From positions 496,001 to 560,000 of the forward strand of contig CAVPZS010000002.1 in NCBI GenBank assembly GCA_963710275.1: a stretch of 64,000 nucleotides of DNA. The letters are read 5' to 3'. The translations under genes and the position numbers were made by a program. Positions 54,384 to 63,458 of this stretch are shown here, in pieces. Numbering within the stretch: the first letter of the stretch is position 1; the number at the start of each line of letters is the position of its first letter. Below the pieces are notes generated by a model. It was not told the origin of the DNA. It made no database searches and worked only from the letters and a program-made list of their open reading frames with translations. Source of the stretch: Rhodoblastus sp963710275. GTDB lineage: Bacteria; Pseudomonadota; Alphaproteobacteria; Rhizobiales; Beijerinckiaceae.

Positions 54384-55997
54384 ATGCTGAGGATCAAGTC
54401 CACCCTCGATCTCACCGGCCCGGAAGCAGCGGAGCGCCGCGCGGCGATGTCGGCTTTCGTGGCGCGGCTTCGGGCGCTCGAGCAACGCGCGGCTGACGCC
54501 TCCTCCAAGGCCGCAGGCGCCTTCGCCAGGCGCGGCGCGCTTCTCCCGCGCGAGCGACTGGCGCGCCTGCTCGATCCCGGCGCGCCCTTTCTGCCGATCG
54601 GCAATATGGCGGGCTATGGCGCCGACGATCCCGATCCCGAGACATCCATTCCCGGAGGCAGCCAGATCACCGGCGTCGGTTTCGTCAGCGGCGTTCGCTG
54701 CATGGTGGTCGTCAACGATTCCGGCATCGACGCCGGCGCGCTGACCGATCTCGGCAATCAGAAGATGATGCGTTGCCAGGAGATCGCGCTCGACAACCGG
54801 CTGCCAATGGTGATGCTGGTCGAGAGCGCCGGCGCCAATCTGCGCAAGTATCGCGTCGACAAATTCATCCGCGGCGGCGGCATTTTCTACAATCTGGCGC
54901 GCCTCTCGGCGGCTGGATTGCCAGTCGTCACGGTCGTGCACGGCTCTTCGACGGCCGGCGGCGCCTATCTTCCCGGGCTTTCCGACTATGTGATCATGGT
55001 CGAGGGCCAGGCGCGCGCCTTTCTCGCGGGGCCGCCGCTGCTGAAAGCCGCGACCGGCGAGATCGCGACCGAGGAGGAGCTCGGCGGCGCGCGCATGCAC
55101 GCGACCCGTTCGGGGCTGGCCGAATATGTCGCCGAGGACGACGCGCAGGCGATCGCCATCGCCCGCGAGGTGCTCGCTTCGCTCGACTTCGCGAAGCCGG
55201 ACTCTCCGGGCCCCTTCGAGCCGCCCGCTTATGACGCCGAGGATCTCCTCGCCATCATGCCCGCGCAGACGCGGACGCCTGTCGACATGCGCGAGATCAT
55301 CGCGCGGATCGTGGACGGTTCGCGCTTCCTCGACTTCAAGGCCGACTATGGTCCGGCGACCGTGTGCGGCCGCGCCGCGCTCGAAGGCCGCCATGTCGGC
55401 TTCATCACCAACAATGGACCGCTCGACCCGGACGGCGCCGCCAAGGCCGCGCAATTCATCCATCTTTGCTCGCAGGCCGCGACGCCGATCGTCTTTTTGC
55501 AGAATACGACCGGCTTCATCGTCGGCCGCGCCTCCGAGGAGGCGGGCATGATCAAGCATGGCTCCAAGCTCATTCAGGCCATCGCCAATGCGGACGTACC
55601 GCAGATCACGATCTATTGCGGCGCGTCCTACGGCGCCGGCAACTATGGCATGTGCGGCCGCGGCTTCCGGCCGCGGTTCTGCTTCTCGTGGCCGAACGCG
55701 CGCACGGCGGTGATGGGCGGCGATCAGGCCGCGACGACTCTCGATATCGTTGCGCGCGCCGGCGCCGCGCGACGCGGCAAGCCGGTCGACGAGGAAAAAC
55801 TGGCGGCGCAGAAGTCCGAGATCATCGACAATTTCGAACGCCAGGCCAGCGCCTTCGTCACCAGCGGCCTCCTGCTCGACGACGGCGTGATCGACCCGCG
55901 CGACACGCGCGCCGTGCTCTGCTGCGTCCTCTCGATCTGCCGGGAAGCCGAAAAGCCTGCGCGGGGTCGCCTGCAATTCGGCGCCCAGCGCTTCTGA
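54384..55997 (+). CDS. Acyl-CoA carboxylase carboxyltransferase (beta) subunit, AtuC/MccB-like
   Basis: A 537-residue protein from ATG 54384 (RBS GAGAAGAA). Crotonase-fold carboxyltransferase: LLPRERLARLLDPG, VVNDSGIDAGALTDLGNQKM, VESAGANLRKYRVDKF, STAGGAYLPGLSDY, FITNNGPLDPDGAAKAAQFI, CSQAATPIVFLQNTTGFIVG. This pattern is that of methylcrotonyl- and geranyl-CoA carboxylases. Together with the neighbouring alpha subunit it forms a biotin-dependent carboxylase; the gene order C-D-E-F matches the atu operon of Pseudomonas. Confidence 0.9.
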   Translation: MLRIKSTLDLTGPEAAERRAAMSAFVARLRALEQRAADASSKAAGAFARRGALLPRERLARLLDPGAPFLPIGNMAGYGADDPDPETSIPGGSQITGVGFVSGVRCMVVVNDSGIDAGALTDLGNQKMMRCQEIALDNRLPMVMLVESAGANLRKYRVDKFIRGGGIFYNLARLSAAGLPVVTVVHGSSTAGGAYLPGLSDYVIMVEGQARAFLAGPPLLKAATGEIATEEELGGARMHATRSGLAEYVAEDDAQAIAIAREVLASLDFAKPDSPGPFEPPAYDAEDLLAIMPAQTRTPVDMREIIARIVDGSRFLDFKADYGPATVCGRAALEGRHVGFITNNGPLDPDGAAKAAQFIHLCSQAATPIVFLQNTTGFIVGRASEEAGMIKHGSKLIQAIANADVPQITIYCGASYGAGNYGMCGRGFRPRFCFSWPNARTAVMGGDQAATTLDIVARAGAARRGKPVDEEKLAAQKSEIIDNFERQASAFVTSGLLLDDGVIDPRDTRAVLCCVLSICREAEKPARGRLQFGAQRF

Positions 55998-56019
55998 TCG
56001 CGCCTTCGAGGAGCCCAGG

Positions 56020-57181
56020 ATGTTCTACACCTCCGATCACCTGCAACTGATGGATACGGTCCGGCGCTTCGTCGCGGACGAGATCGACCCCCATGTCGAC
56101 GCGTGGGAGGCGGCCGAGATCTTTCCAGCGCATGAACTGTTCAAGAAGATGGCCGCGCTTGGCCTGCTCGGCGTCACCAAGCCCGAACGCTTCGGCGGAC
56201 TGGGACTCGATTTCTCCTATGCGGTGGCGATGGGCGAAGCGCTCGGACACATGCGCGCCCAGGGCGTCGGCATGGCCATCGGCGTGCAGACGGACATGGC
56301 GACCCCGGCGCTGGCCGCTTTCGGATCGGCAGAATTATGCGACGCCTTTCTCGCGCCCGCCATCGCAGGGGACATGGTGGCCTCGATCGGCGTTTCCGAG
56401 GTCGGCGCCGGCTCCGACGTCGCCTCGATCAAGACGACGGCGCGCAAGGACGGCGGCGGATTACGTGATTTCCGGCAGCAAGATGTGGATCACCAACGCC
56501 ACGCAGGCGGATTGGGTCTGCCTGCTCTGCAATACGTCGGAAGGCGGCGGACACAGGAACAAGTCGCTCATCGTCGTCCCGCTCAAGGAAAACGGCAAAC
56601 GGCGCAAGGGCGTCGAAATGAACAAGATCAAAAAATTCGGCATGTGGTGTTCGGACACCGCGCAAATCTTCTTCGACGATGTCCGCGTCCCCCAGAGCTA
56701 TCGCATCGGCGAAGAGGGCCACGGTTTCATCTATCAGATGAAACAGTTTCAGGAGGAACGCCTCAACGCCGCCGCCCGGCGTCTGGCGATCGGCGCGCTC
56801 ATCGAGGAGACGGCGGATTATCTGCGCGAGCGCCCGGCGTTCGGCAAGCCATTGCTCGACAACCAGTATATCCAGTTCAAGCTCGCGGAGCTCAAGACCG
56901 AAGTCGAGGCGCTGCGGGCGCTGACCTACATGGCGACGACCGCCTATATCGAAGGGCTCGATGTCATCGAGCTGGCCTCGATGGCGAAACTCAAGGCCGC
57001 GCGCCTGTCGCGCGAAGTCGCCGACTGGTGCATGCAGTTTCACGGCGGCATGGGCTACACCTGGGACCACCCCGTTTCCCGCGCCTATCGCGATTTCCGG
57101 CTTGGCTCGATTGGCGGCGGCGCCGACGAAATCATGCTTCAGGTCATCGCCAAGCAAATGGGCCTGATGACGCGCAAATGA
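56020..57181 (+). CDS. Acyl-CoA dehydrogenase, AtuD-like, one frameshift
   Basis: MFYTSDHLQLMDTVRRFVADEID starts the N-domain; FAD and substrate regions ISGSKMWITNATQADWVCLL and the acid EERLNAAARRLAIGA, and RLSREVADWCMQFHGGMGYTWDHPVSRAYRDFRLGSIGGGADEI complete the fold. The frame shifts by one base near 56455 in a G run. About 386 residues. Beside carboxylase and hydratase genes it would oxidise a branched acyl-CoA such as citronellyl-CoA. It hands electrons to ETF and ETF-QO. Confidence 0.88.
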
Positions 57182-57204
57182 AATCCGGAACCGGAGTCGA
57201 CCCC

Positions 57205-58053
57205 ATGACCGATTGCGTAGAACGTCGTGCGATAGGCGGTTTCCATGTGCTGACGCTCAACGCCAGGGAAAGCCGCAACGCCTTGTCGCCACAGCTTGTG
57301 CAAGATCTGGACGAAGGGCTTGGCGCGGCGGCCGACGATCCGGAGACGCGCGGCCTCGTGATCCGCGGCGCGCATGGCGTGTTCTCGGCCGGCGGCAATG
57401 TCGGCAGCTTCTCCGAGCGCGCCGGCGCGACAAGCCCGGCCGACGATCCCTTGGCTACCCGCAATCGCGCTTTTGGCCGGTTTCTGGAGCGTTTCGCCGC
57501 GTTCGGCGCGCCGACCATCGCGGTGGTCGAGGGCGCGGCGGTCGGGGGCGGCCTCGGACTCGCTTGTGTCTGCGACTTCGTGATCGCGGACGCGGGGACG
57601 AAATTCGCGCTGACGGAAACGACCCTGGGGATCGTTCCCGCGCAGATCGCTCCGTTCGTCGCCGACCGTATCGGGCGCGCCAAAACCCTTCAGCTGGCGC
57701 TATCAGGCCAGCGCTTCAGTGGCGTCGAAGCCCATGCGCTCGGCGTCGTCGATCTGCTCTGCCACGGGCGCGAGGAGATGGAGCGCGCGCTCGCAAAGCT
57801 TTTGTCGGATATCGGCCGTTGCGGCCCGAACGCCATCAGGCGCTTCAAGCGCCTGATGCAGGACGATGCCGCCGCGAGGGCGCGCAGCGCCTGGCTCGAC
57901 CAGGCCGCCCTCTGCTTCTCCGAATCGATGCGGGACGAAGGCGTCGCCGGCGTCGCCGCCTTTCGCGAGAAGCGGCCCTCGCCCTGGGCGCGCGCTTTCT
58001 CCGCCGAAGACGCCTCCTTGCTGCTGAGCGACGAAAAAGGCGCGACGCCATGA
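57205..58053 (+). CDS. Enoyl-CoA hydratase/isomerase, AtuE-like
   Basis: A 282-residue crotonase from ATG 57205 (GGAG upstream); an ATG at 57178 overlapping the previous stop is an alternative. HVLTLNARESRNALSPQL, IRGAHGVFSAGGNVGSF (oxyanion loop) and VEGAAVGGGLGLACVCDFVIA are the family signatures, with LTETTLGIVPAQIAPF. In atu clusters the enzyme hydrates isohexenyl-glutaconyl-CoA; the substrate here is inferred only from order. It overlaps the next gene by ATGA. Confidence 0.88.
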   Translation: MTDCVERRAIGGFHVLTLNARESRNALSPQLVQDLDEGLGAAADDPETRGLVIRGAHGVFSAGGNVGSFSERAGATSPADDPLATRNRAFGRFLERFAAFGAPTIAVVEGAAVGGGLGLACVCDFVIADAGTKFALTETTLGIVPAQIAPFVADRIGRAKTLQLALSGQRFSGVEAHALGVVDLLCHGREEMERALAKLLSDIGRCGPNAIRRFKRLMQDDAAARARSAWLDQAALCFSESMRDEGVAGVAAFREKRPSPWARAFSAEDASLLLSDEKGATP

Positions 58054-60051
58054 CGATGTTCGCCACGCCATTCGACACCGTGCTGATCGCCAATCGCGGC
58101 GAAATCGCCATGCGCATTCTCAAAACGGCGCGACGCATGGGATTGCGCGTCGTCGCGGTCTATTCCGACGCCGATCGCGATGCGCCGCATGTGCGCGCGG
58201 CGGACGAGGCGCTGCGCATCGGCCCGCCGCCGGCGCGCGAGTCCTATCTGGACATTGACGCGATCCTCGGCGCGGCGCGGCGGTCTGGCGCGCAGGCCAT
58301 CCATCCAGGCTATGGATTCTTGTCGGAGAACGCCGCTTTCGCCGCCGCCGTGGAGGAAGCCGGCTTGACCTTCGTCGGGCCGCCGTCAGCGGCGATCGAA
58401 GCCATGGGCAACAAGGCGCGCGCCAAGGACCTGATGGACAGGGCCGGGGTTGCGTCAATTCCCGGCTTTCGCGGCGCCGATGTCCAGGACGCGGCTTTCC
58501 TCGAGGCAGCCGATTCGATCGGCTATCCGATCATGGTGAAGGCCGCCGCGGGCGGCGGCGGACGCGGAATGCGGATGGCCGCGACGCCGGAGGCGCTGCG
58601 AAGCGCGCTGGTCGCGGCGCGGTCGGAGGCGCTCGCCGCCTTTGGTTCCGGCGAGCTTCTGCTGGAGCGCGCGCTGGTGCGGCCGCGCCACATCGAAGTG
58701 CAGGTGCTCGCCGATCGCCACGGCGCCATCGTGCATCTGGGCGAGCGCGACTGTTCGGTCCAGCGGCGGCATCAGAAGATCATCGAAGAGACGCCTTCGC
58801 CCGCCGTCAATGTCGACTTGCGCGCGCGCATGACCGAAACGGCGATCTCGGCGGCGCGAGCGATCGACTATGTCGGCGCCGGCACCATCGAATTCCTGCT
58901 CGACGAGGACAACAGCTTCTATTTCATGGAAATGAACACGCGGCTTCAGGTCGAGCACGCCGTCACCGAGATGGTGACAGGGCTTGACCTCGTCGAATGG
59001 CAGTTCCGGGTGGCCGCCGGCGAGCCGCTGGGGTTTCGTCAGCAGGACATCATGTTCGACGGCTGCGCGATCGAAGCGCGGCTCTGCGCGGAAAGTCCGG
59101 AAGAAGGGTTCCTGCCCCGTTCGGGCCCGGTCCTGGCATGGTCGCCTCCGGGAGGCGAATTCGACGTCCGGGTCGATCATAGCCTCCGGTCCGGCGCCGA
59201 GATCAGCCCCTCCTACAACTCAATGGTGGCCAAGGTGGTCGCGCATGGCCGCAATCGCGACGAGGCGATCCGCAAGCTCGCCTGTGCGCTCGAACACACG
59301 ACGCTGCTGGGGACGCCGACCAACCAGGCCTTTCTGATCGATTGCCTGCGCGACCGCGCGTTTCGCGCCGGGGAAGCCCATACCGGCTTCGTCGCGGAAC
59401 GCTTCGCGAAACCCGCGGCGGCGCCCATCAAATCCGATGTTCTCGCCGTCGTGCTCGCTGGCCTCTGCTTCGGAGCGCGCCAGGCCGGGTTGCCGTCCCG
59501 GACGCCGACGCGCATGGCGCTCAAGCTCGGCGGCGATCCGGTCGTGGCGGAACTGCGCGGGCGCGAGGGCGGCGTCGACGTCGCGCTCACTTTTCCGAGC
59601 GAGACGCGCGGACACCGCGTCGAGCGGCTCGAGGCGCAAACGGACGCGCCGCCCCTCGTTTCCGTGCGCGGCGAGGTCGACGGCAGGATCGTGCAGGCGT
59701 CTTTCGTGGACGCCGAAGGCGTGCTGATCGCAACCGCCGCAGGACGGACCTGGCGCTTCGAAAAGCCCGACCCGCTGGCGCGAAGGGCGCGCATCGCCGA
59801 CGGCGCCATTCTCGCGCCGCTTTCCGGCCGTGTGGCGAGCGTCGCCGCCGCGATCGGGACGCCGGTTCAGGCGGGCGATGTTCTCATCGTCGTCGAGGCG
59901 ATGAAGATGGAGCATCACCTGAGCGCGGAGGTTTCGGGAAATCGTCGAGGCGCTCAGCGTCAAGGTCGGCGACCAGACCAGCGTCGGCCAGACCGTCGCC
60001 CGCATCCGTCCGTCGGACGAGGCGGCGCCGGGAGTTCCTGTCCATGGTTGA
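58050..60051 (+). CDS. Acyl-CoA carboxylase biotin-carrying (alpha) subunit, AtuF/MccA-like, one frameshift
   Basis: Biotin carboxylase domain: TVLIANRGEIAMRIL, IHPGYGFLSENAAFA, VKAAAGGGGRGMRM (ATP grasp), FYFMEMNTRLQVEHAVTE. The biotinyl site is EAMKMEH with Lys619. After EVS a single extra base near 59935 shifts the frame; corrected, it ends VARIRPSDEAAPGVPVHG at 60051. It carboxylates with its beta partner upstream using ATP and bicarbonate. Confidence 0.9.
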
Positions 60052-61855
60052 GACGGCAAAACGAAGCATCCGCATCGGCGGGGCCAGCGGCTTCTGGGGC
60101 AATTCAGCCATCGCGACGCCGCAACTGCTGGAGGTCGAGGGGCTCGACTACCTCGTCTACGACTATCTCGCCGAGACGACGATGGCGATCCTGGCGCGGG
60201 CGCGCTCAAAAACGCCCGATCTCGGCTACGCCGTCGATTTCGTCGACGACGTCGTCCGCAACCATCTCTCTGCCGCCCTCGCGCGCGGCGTCAAGCTCAT
60301 CGCCAATGCCGGCGGGCTCAATCCGCGCGGCTGCGGCAAGGCTATCGCCGAGACCGCCGCCGCCGCCGGGCTCCATCCAAAGATCGCCCTGGTTTGCGGC
60401 GACGACCTCCTGCCGGCCTGGAGCGAAGGCCGTCTCGGCACGGTGCGCTGGATGGGCCCGGAAAGCGTCGCCGAAACCCAATTGCTGTCGATGAACGCCT
60501 ATGTCGGCGCGCGAGGGATTGCCGAGGCGCTGGCGAGCGGCGCCGATATTGTCGTCACCGGCCGAACGGTCGACAGCGCCGTCGTCGTCGGCGCCGCCGC
60601 TCACGCGTTCGGCTGGTCGTGGCGGGACTGGGACCGGCTCGCCCGCGCCAGTATCGCGGGCCACCTGATCGAATGCGGCGCCCAGGCCACCGGGGGGCTG
60701 TTCACTGATTGGCGGCGCGTGCCCGACTGGGACAATATCGGCTATCCCGTCATCGATGTCGACGAAGACGGCGAATGCGTCCTGACAAAGCCGCCGGGGA
60801 CCGGCGGCCTCATCGACCCGCTCGCCGTCGCCGAGCAGCTTCTCTACGAGGTTGCCGATCCCGCGCGCTACATGATGCCTGACGTCGTTTGCGACATCAC
60901 CGGCGCCTGCGCGACATGGGAGGCCGGCCGACGCGGAGAGGCGATCCGGATCACGGGGATTCGCGGCGCGCCGCCCGGGCTTGACTACAAGGGCAATGCA
61001 ACCTGGCGCGACGGCTTCCAGATTCAGCTGATGATGGCGATCCGCGGGATCGACGCGCCCGAAAAGGCCGAGCGGACGGCGGCGGCTCTGCTGAAGCGGA
61101 CGCGGCGCATGATGGCCGACGCGGGCTTCGCGGATTATTCGGAAGTCGTCGTGGAGCTTCTTGGCTGCGAAAGCCAGTATGGCCCGCATGCCCGCGCTTT
61201 GCCCACGCGCGAGGTCGTGCTGCGCATCGCCGCCCGCCACGCCGACGCCAAAGCGCTGCGCTTGCTTCAGCGCGAATGCGCCTCGGCGGGGACGTCGATG
61301 GGCGCGGGGACACGCAGCTCTTTCTTTGGCCGCGCCGATGTTCAATCGCTGATACGGGTGCGTTCCTTCCTGATCGACAAGGCGGAAGCGCCGCTGACCC
61401 TGGTGCGTCCGGACGGCGCGGAAAGTCCGGTCAGCCCATCGGAAGGCTTCGCCGCCGCAATGGCGACCCAGGCGGCGGAGACGATCCCCGAGGCGGCGGA
61501 GACGGGGATGGAGGACGCGGTGATCGCGCCTCTGGCGTGTTTCGCCGTCGCACGCAGCGGCGACAAGGGCGACGACGAGAATATTGGCGTCATCGCGCGG
61601 GAGCCGAGGTTTCTTCCGCTGCTGCGCCGCCAACTGACCGTGGAGGCCGTGCGCGGATATTTCGCCCATCTCTGCCGCGGCGAGGTCCATCGCTACGAGG
61701 CGCCGGGGTTGAACGCGCTCAACTTTGTGCTGACCGAGGCGCTCGGGGGCGGCGGCGTATCGAGCCTGCGATCAGACCCCCTGGGCAAATCCTTTGCGCA
61801 AATGCTGCTCGATTTTCCGATACGGGCGCCCGCGCATTGGCTGGAATGCGAATAA
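60044..61855 (+). CDS. AtuA-family (DUF1446) acyclic terpene utilization protein
   Basis: A 603-residue protein overlapping the carboxylase gene by 8 bases. IRIGGASGFWGNSAIATPQL, LIANAGGLNPRGC, VVTGRTVDSAVVVGAA, LIECGAQATGGLFTDW and the C-terminal LACFAVARSGDKGDDENIGVIAR are the DUF1446/AtuA pattern; some members carry the C-terminal part as a separate protein. AtuA is needed for citronellol/geraniol growth in Pseudomonas, with an unclear biochemical role. It closes the cluster. Confidence 0.9.
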   Translation: MVETAKRSIRIGGASGFWGNSAIATPQLLEVEGLDYLVYDYLAETTMAILARARSKTPDLGYAVDFVDDVVRNHLSAALARGVKLIANAGGLNPRGCGKAIAETAAAAGLHPKIALVCGDDLLPAWSEGRLGTVRWMGPESVAETQLLSMNAYVGARGIAEALASGADIVVTGRTVDSAVVVGAAAHAFGWSWRDWDRLARASIAGHLIECGAQATGGLFTDWRRVPDWDNIGYPVIDVDEDGECVLTKPPGTGGLIDPLAVAEQLLYEVADPARYMMPDVVCDITGACATWEAGRRGEAIRITGIRGAPPGLDYKGNATWRDGFQIQLMMAIRGIDAPEKAERTAAALLKRTRRMMADAGFADYSEVVVELLGCESQYGPHARALPTREVVLRIAARHADAKALRLLQRECASAGTSMGAGTRSSFFGRADVQSLIRVRSFLIDKAEAPLTLVRPDGAESPVSPSEGFAAAMATQAAETIPEAAETGMEDAVIAPLACFAVARSGDKGDDENIGVIAREPRFLPLLRRQLTVEAVRGYFAHLCRGEVHRYEAPGLNALNFVLTEALGGGGVSSLRSDPLGKSFAQMLLDFPIRAPAHWLECE

Positions 61856-61875
61856 ATTCCTGGGGGAATTTCGAA

Positions 61876-62289
61876 ATGACAAAACCTGCAACGCGGCTTT
61901 CGAAATCGTGGAAAATCCGAATAAGCTGCCTAGGCGTCGGCCTGTTGATGTCCGTCTCCGCAGGCGCGCAGAGCAGCGTGGTCGGGCGTTGGTCATTCTC
62001 GAGCCCGGCGCAACCCGGCTCGCCAGCTTTTGCAGGGTTCTTCACATTCGCCCCCAACGGTAGCGCACAACTTTTAATGGCCGGCGGGAGCGCCTGCGCC
62101 GGTCGCTATCAATACGACGGCGACAGTCTGACGGTCGGCATGTCTGCTTGCCAAACCTGCACGGGCGGATATTGCTTCCCGGCCCCCGGCTTGGTGAACC
62201 TGTTCCCGTGGACTGCGCCTGTGGCGTTTCAGGGGCCGAGCAATCTGGTTTGGCGCCTGCAGCCCCCAATGGTCTTGCACCGGTATTAG
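61876..62289 (+). CDS. Small secreted Cys-rich protein
   Basis: A 137-residue protein. Signal peptide (basic start, then ISCLGVGLLMSVSAGAQ), then VVGRWSFSSPAQ, FFTFAPNGSAQLLMAGGSACAGRYQYDGDSLTV and CQTCTGGYC. Five Cys may make disulfides or bind metal. The W-x-F / DG-S-x pattern is like other small exported alphaproteobacterial proteins (compare 11321-11872), but no function is known. Confidence 0.65.
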   Translation: MTKPATRLSKSWKIRISCLGVGLLMSVSAGAQSSVVGRWSFSSPAQPGSPAFAGFFTFAPNGSAQLLMAGGSACAGRYQYDGDSLTVGMSACQTCTGGYCFPAPGLVNLFPWTAPVAFQGPSNLVWRLQPPMVLHRY

Positions 62290-62400
62290 GCCGCGGCTCG
62301 CCGGCCCGCAGTCAAGCGCATTCCGCCTCCATGCAGACCGTTCCCTGATCGGTTTCCGTCCAGCAGGTGACGCGCCACCCGAGCGTCGATGGCGAGACGC

Positions 62401-62604
62401 TCACCTGATAATTGACGGCGTCCCTGCCGGCATCGGCAGCGGCGGCATGATCAGTTCGTTGACGACCCAGATCAACAGGATCACGATCAGCACCGTCACG
62501 AGCAAACCGCCGAAGCCGCGCGGCCCCCATCCGGCTCGCCGACCATAGAAGCCGCCTCCGGCGAAGAGCAGCACGATGACGAGGATCAATAGAATGAGAA
62601 GCAT
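62401..62604 (-). CDS. DUF3309-like small membrane protein
   Basis: A 67-residue protein (MLLILLILVIVLLFAGGGFY, RRAGWGPRGFGGLLVTVLIV, LLIWVVNELIMPPLP). Two hydrophobic segments around a G/W/P loop resemble DUF3309. The frame is open further upstream but the earlier part has no signal. Function unknown. Confidence 0.6.
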   Translation of the reverse strand: MLLILLILVIVLLFAGGGFYGRRAGWGPRGFGGLLVTVLIVILLIWVVNELIMPPLPMPAGTPSIIR

Positions 62605-62750
62605 GGCTTTCGTCCCCCGGCGCTGAAGTGACAACGTCGGCGCGATGGAATCGATCCGCCACGCTTGCGAATGAAAGTCGGGCATTGACGCGCGGCCGCG
62701 ATCGTCGATGGCGCGCCCCGGTTGGGCGCAGGCGACGCCAGGAAACGCCG

Positions 62751-63458
62751 CTATACTTCGAGCCATTCCTTGCGCACCGCCTCATTGGCCGCAAGGTCGG
62801 CGGGCGCGCCTTCGAAGACGATGGCGCCATGGCCCATGACATAAAGTCTCTTGCTGATTTTCAGCGCTATGGCGAGTTTTTGTTCGACCAGCAGAATGGC
62901 GACGCCGCGACGGGCAATCTCCTCGAGCAGAGCGCCGACATGCTCGACCATCATCGGCGACAGCCCCTCGGTGGGTTCGTCGATCATGATGAGATCGGGA
63001 TCGCCCATCAATGTCCGGCAAATCGTCAGCATTTGCTGTTCGCCGCCCGACAGCACGCCGCCGGGCGTGTTTGCGCGTTGCTGAAGGTTCGGGAAGATGG
63101 CGTAGATGTCTGCGAGCGTCCAGCGCCCGCCTTTCTGGCCGCTCTTCTGGCCGAGCAGGAGGTTGTTCTTCACGCTCAGCGTGGGGAAGATGTCGCGCGT
63201 TTCAGGCACATAGCCAAGGCCCAGGCGTGCGATCTGATGGGCCTTGAGTCCAACGATCTGGCGGCCCTTGAAGACGATCGAGCCCTTGGCGGCAAGCGCG
63301 CCCATCACCGCCTTGATCGTGGTCGAGCGTCCCACGCCATTTCGCCCGAGCAGGCTGACGATTTCACCCGCGGCGACATGGAGGTCGACGCCTTGCAGGA
63401 TATGGCTCTTTCCGTACCAGGCGTGGAGGTCGCGCACATCGAGTAGCGGCTCGCTCAT
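62751..63458 (-). CDS. livF: Branched-chain amino-acid-type ABC transporter ATPase LivF
   Basis: A 235-residue ATPase. Start ATG 63458 overlaps livG (ATGA). LLGRNGVGRSTT is Walker A with Arg44 instead of the usual Lys; LSGGEQQMLTI is the signature, DLIMIDEPTEGLSP Walker B, and LLVEQKL carries the following region. It pairs with LivG in a Liv-type importer, here next to an acyl-CoA cluster. Confidence 0.92.
   Translation of the reverse strand: MSEPLLDVRDLHAWYGKSHILQGVDLHVAAGEIVSLLGRNGVGRSTTIKAVMGALAAKGSIVFKGRQIVGLKAHQIARLGLGYVPETRDIFPTLSVKNNLLLGQKSGQKGGRWTLADIYAIFPNLQQRANTPGGVLSGGEQQMLTICRTLMGDPDLIMIDEPTEGLSPMMVEHVGALLEEIARRGVAILLVEQKLAIALKISKRLYVMGHGAIVFEGAPADLAANEAVRKEWLEV

Noticed and set aside
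54183..55976. 597-residue minus-strand frame
   Set aside because: Shadow of the CaiB 3' end and carboxylase beta genes; composition typical of antisense GC-rich DNA, no domains.
62312..62842. Minus-strand frame ending in WRVTCWTETDQG
   Set aside because: The end looks protein-like but the rest overlaps other frames and has no start signal; too weak to list.
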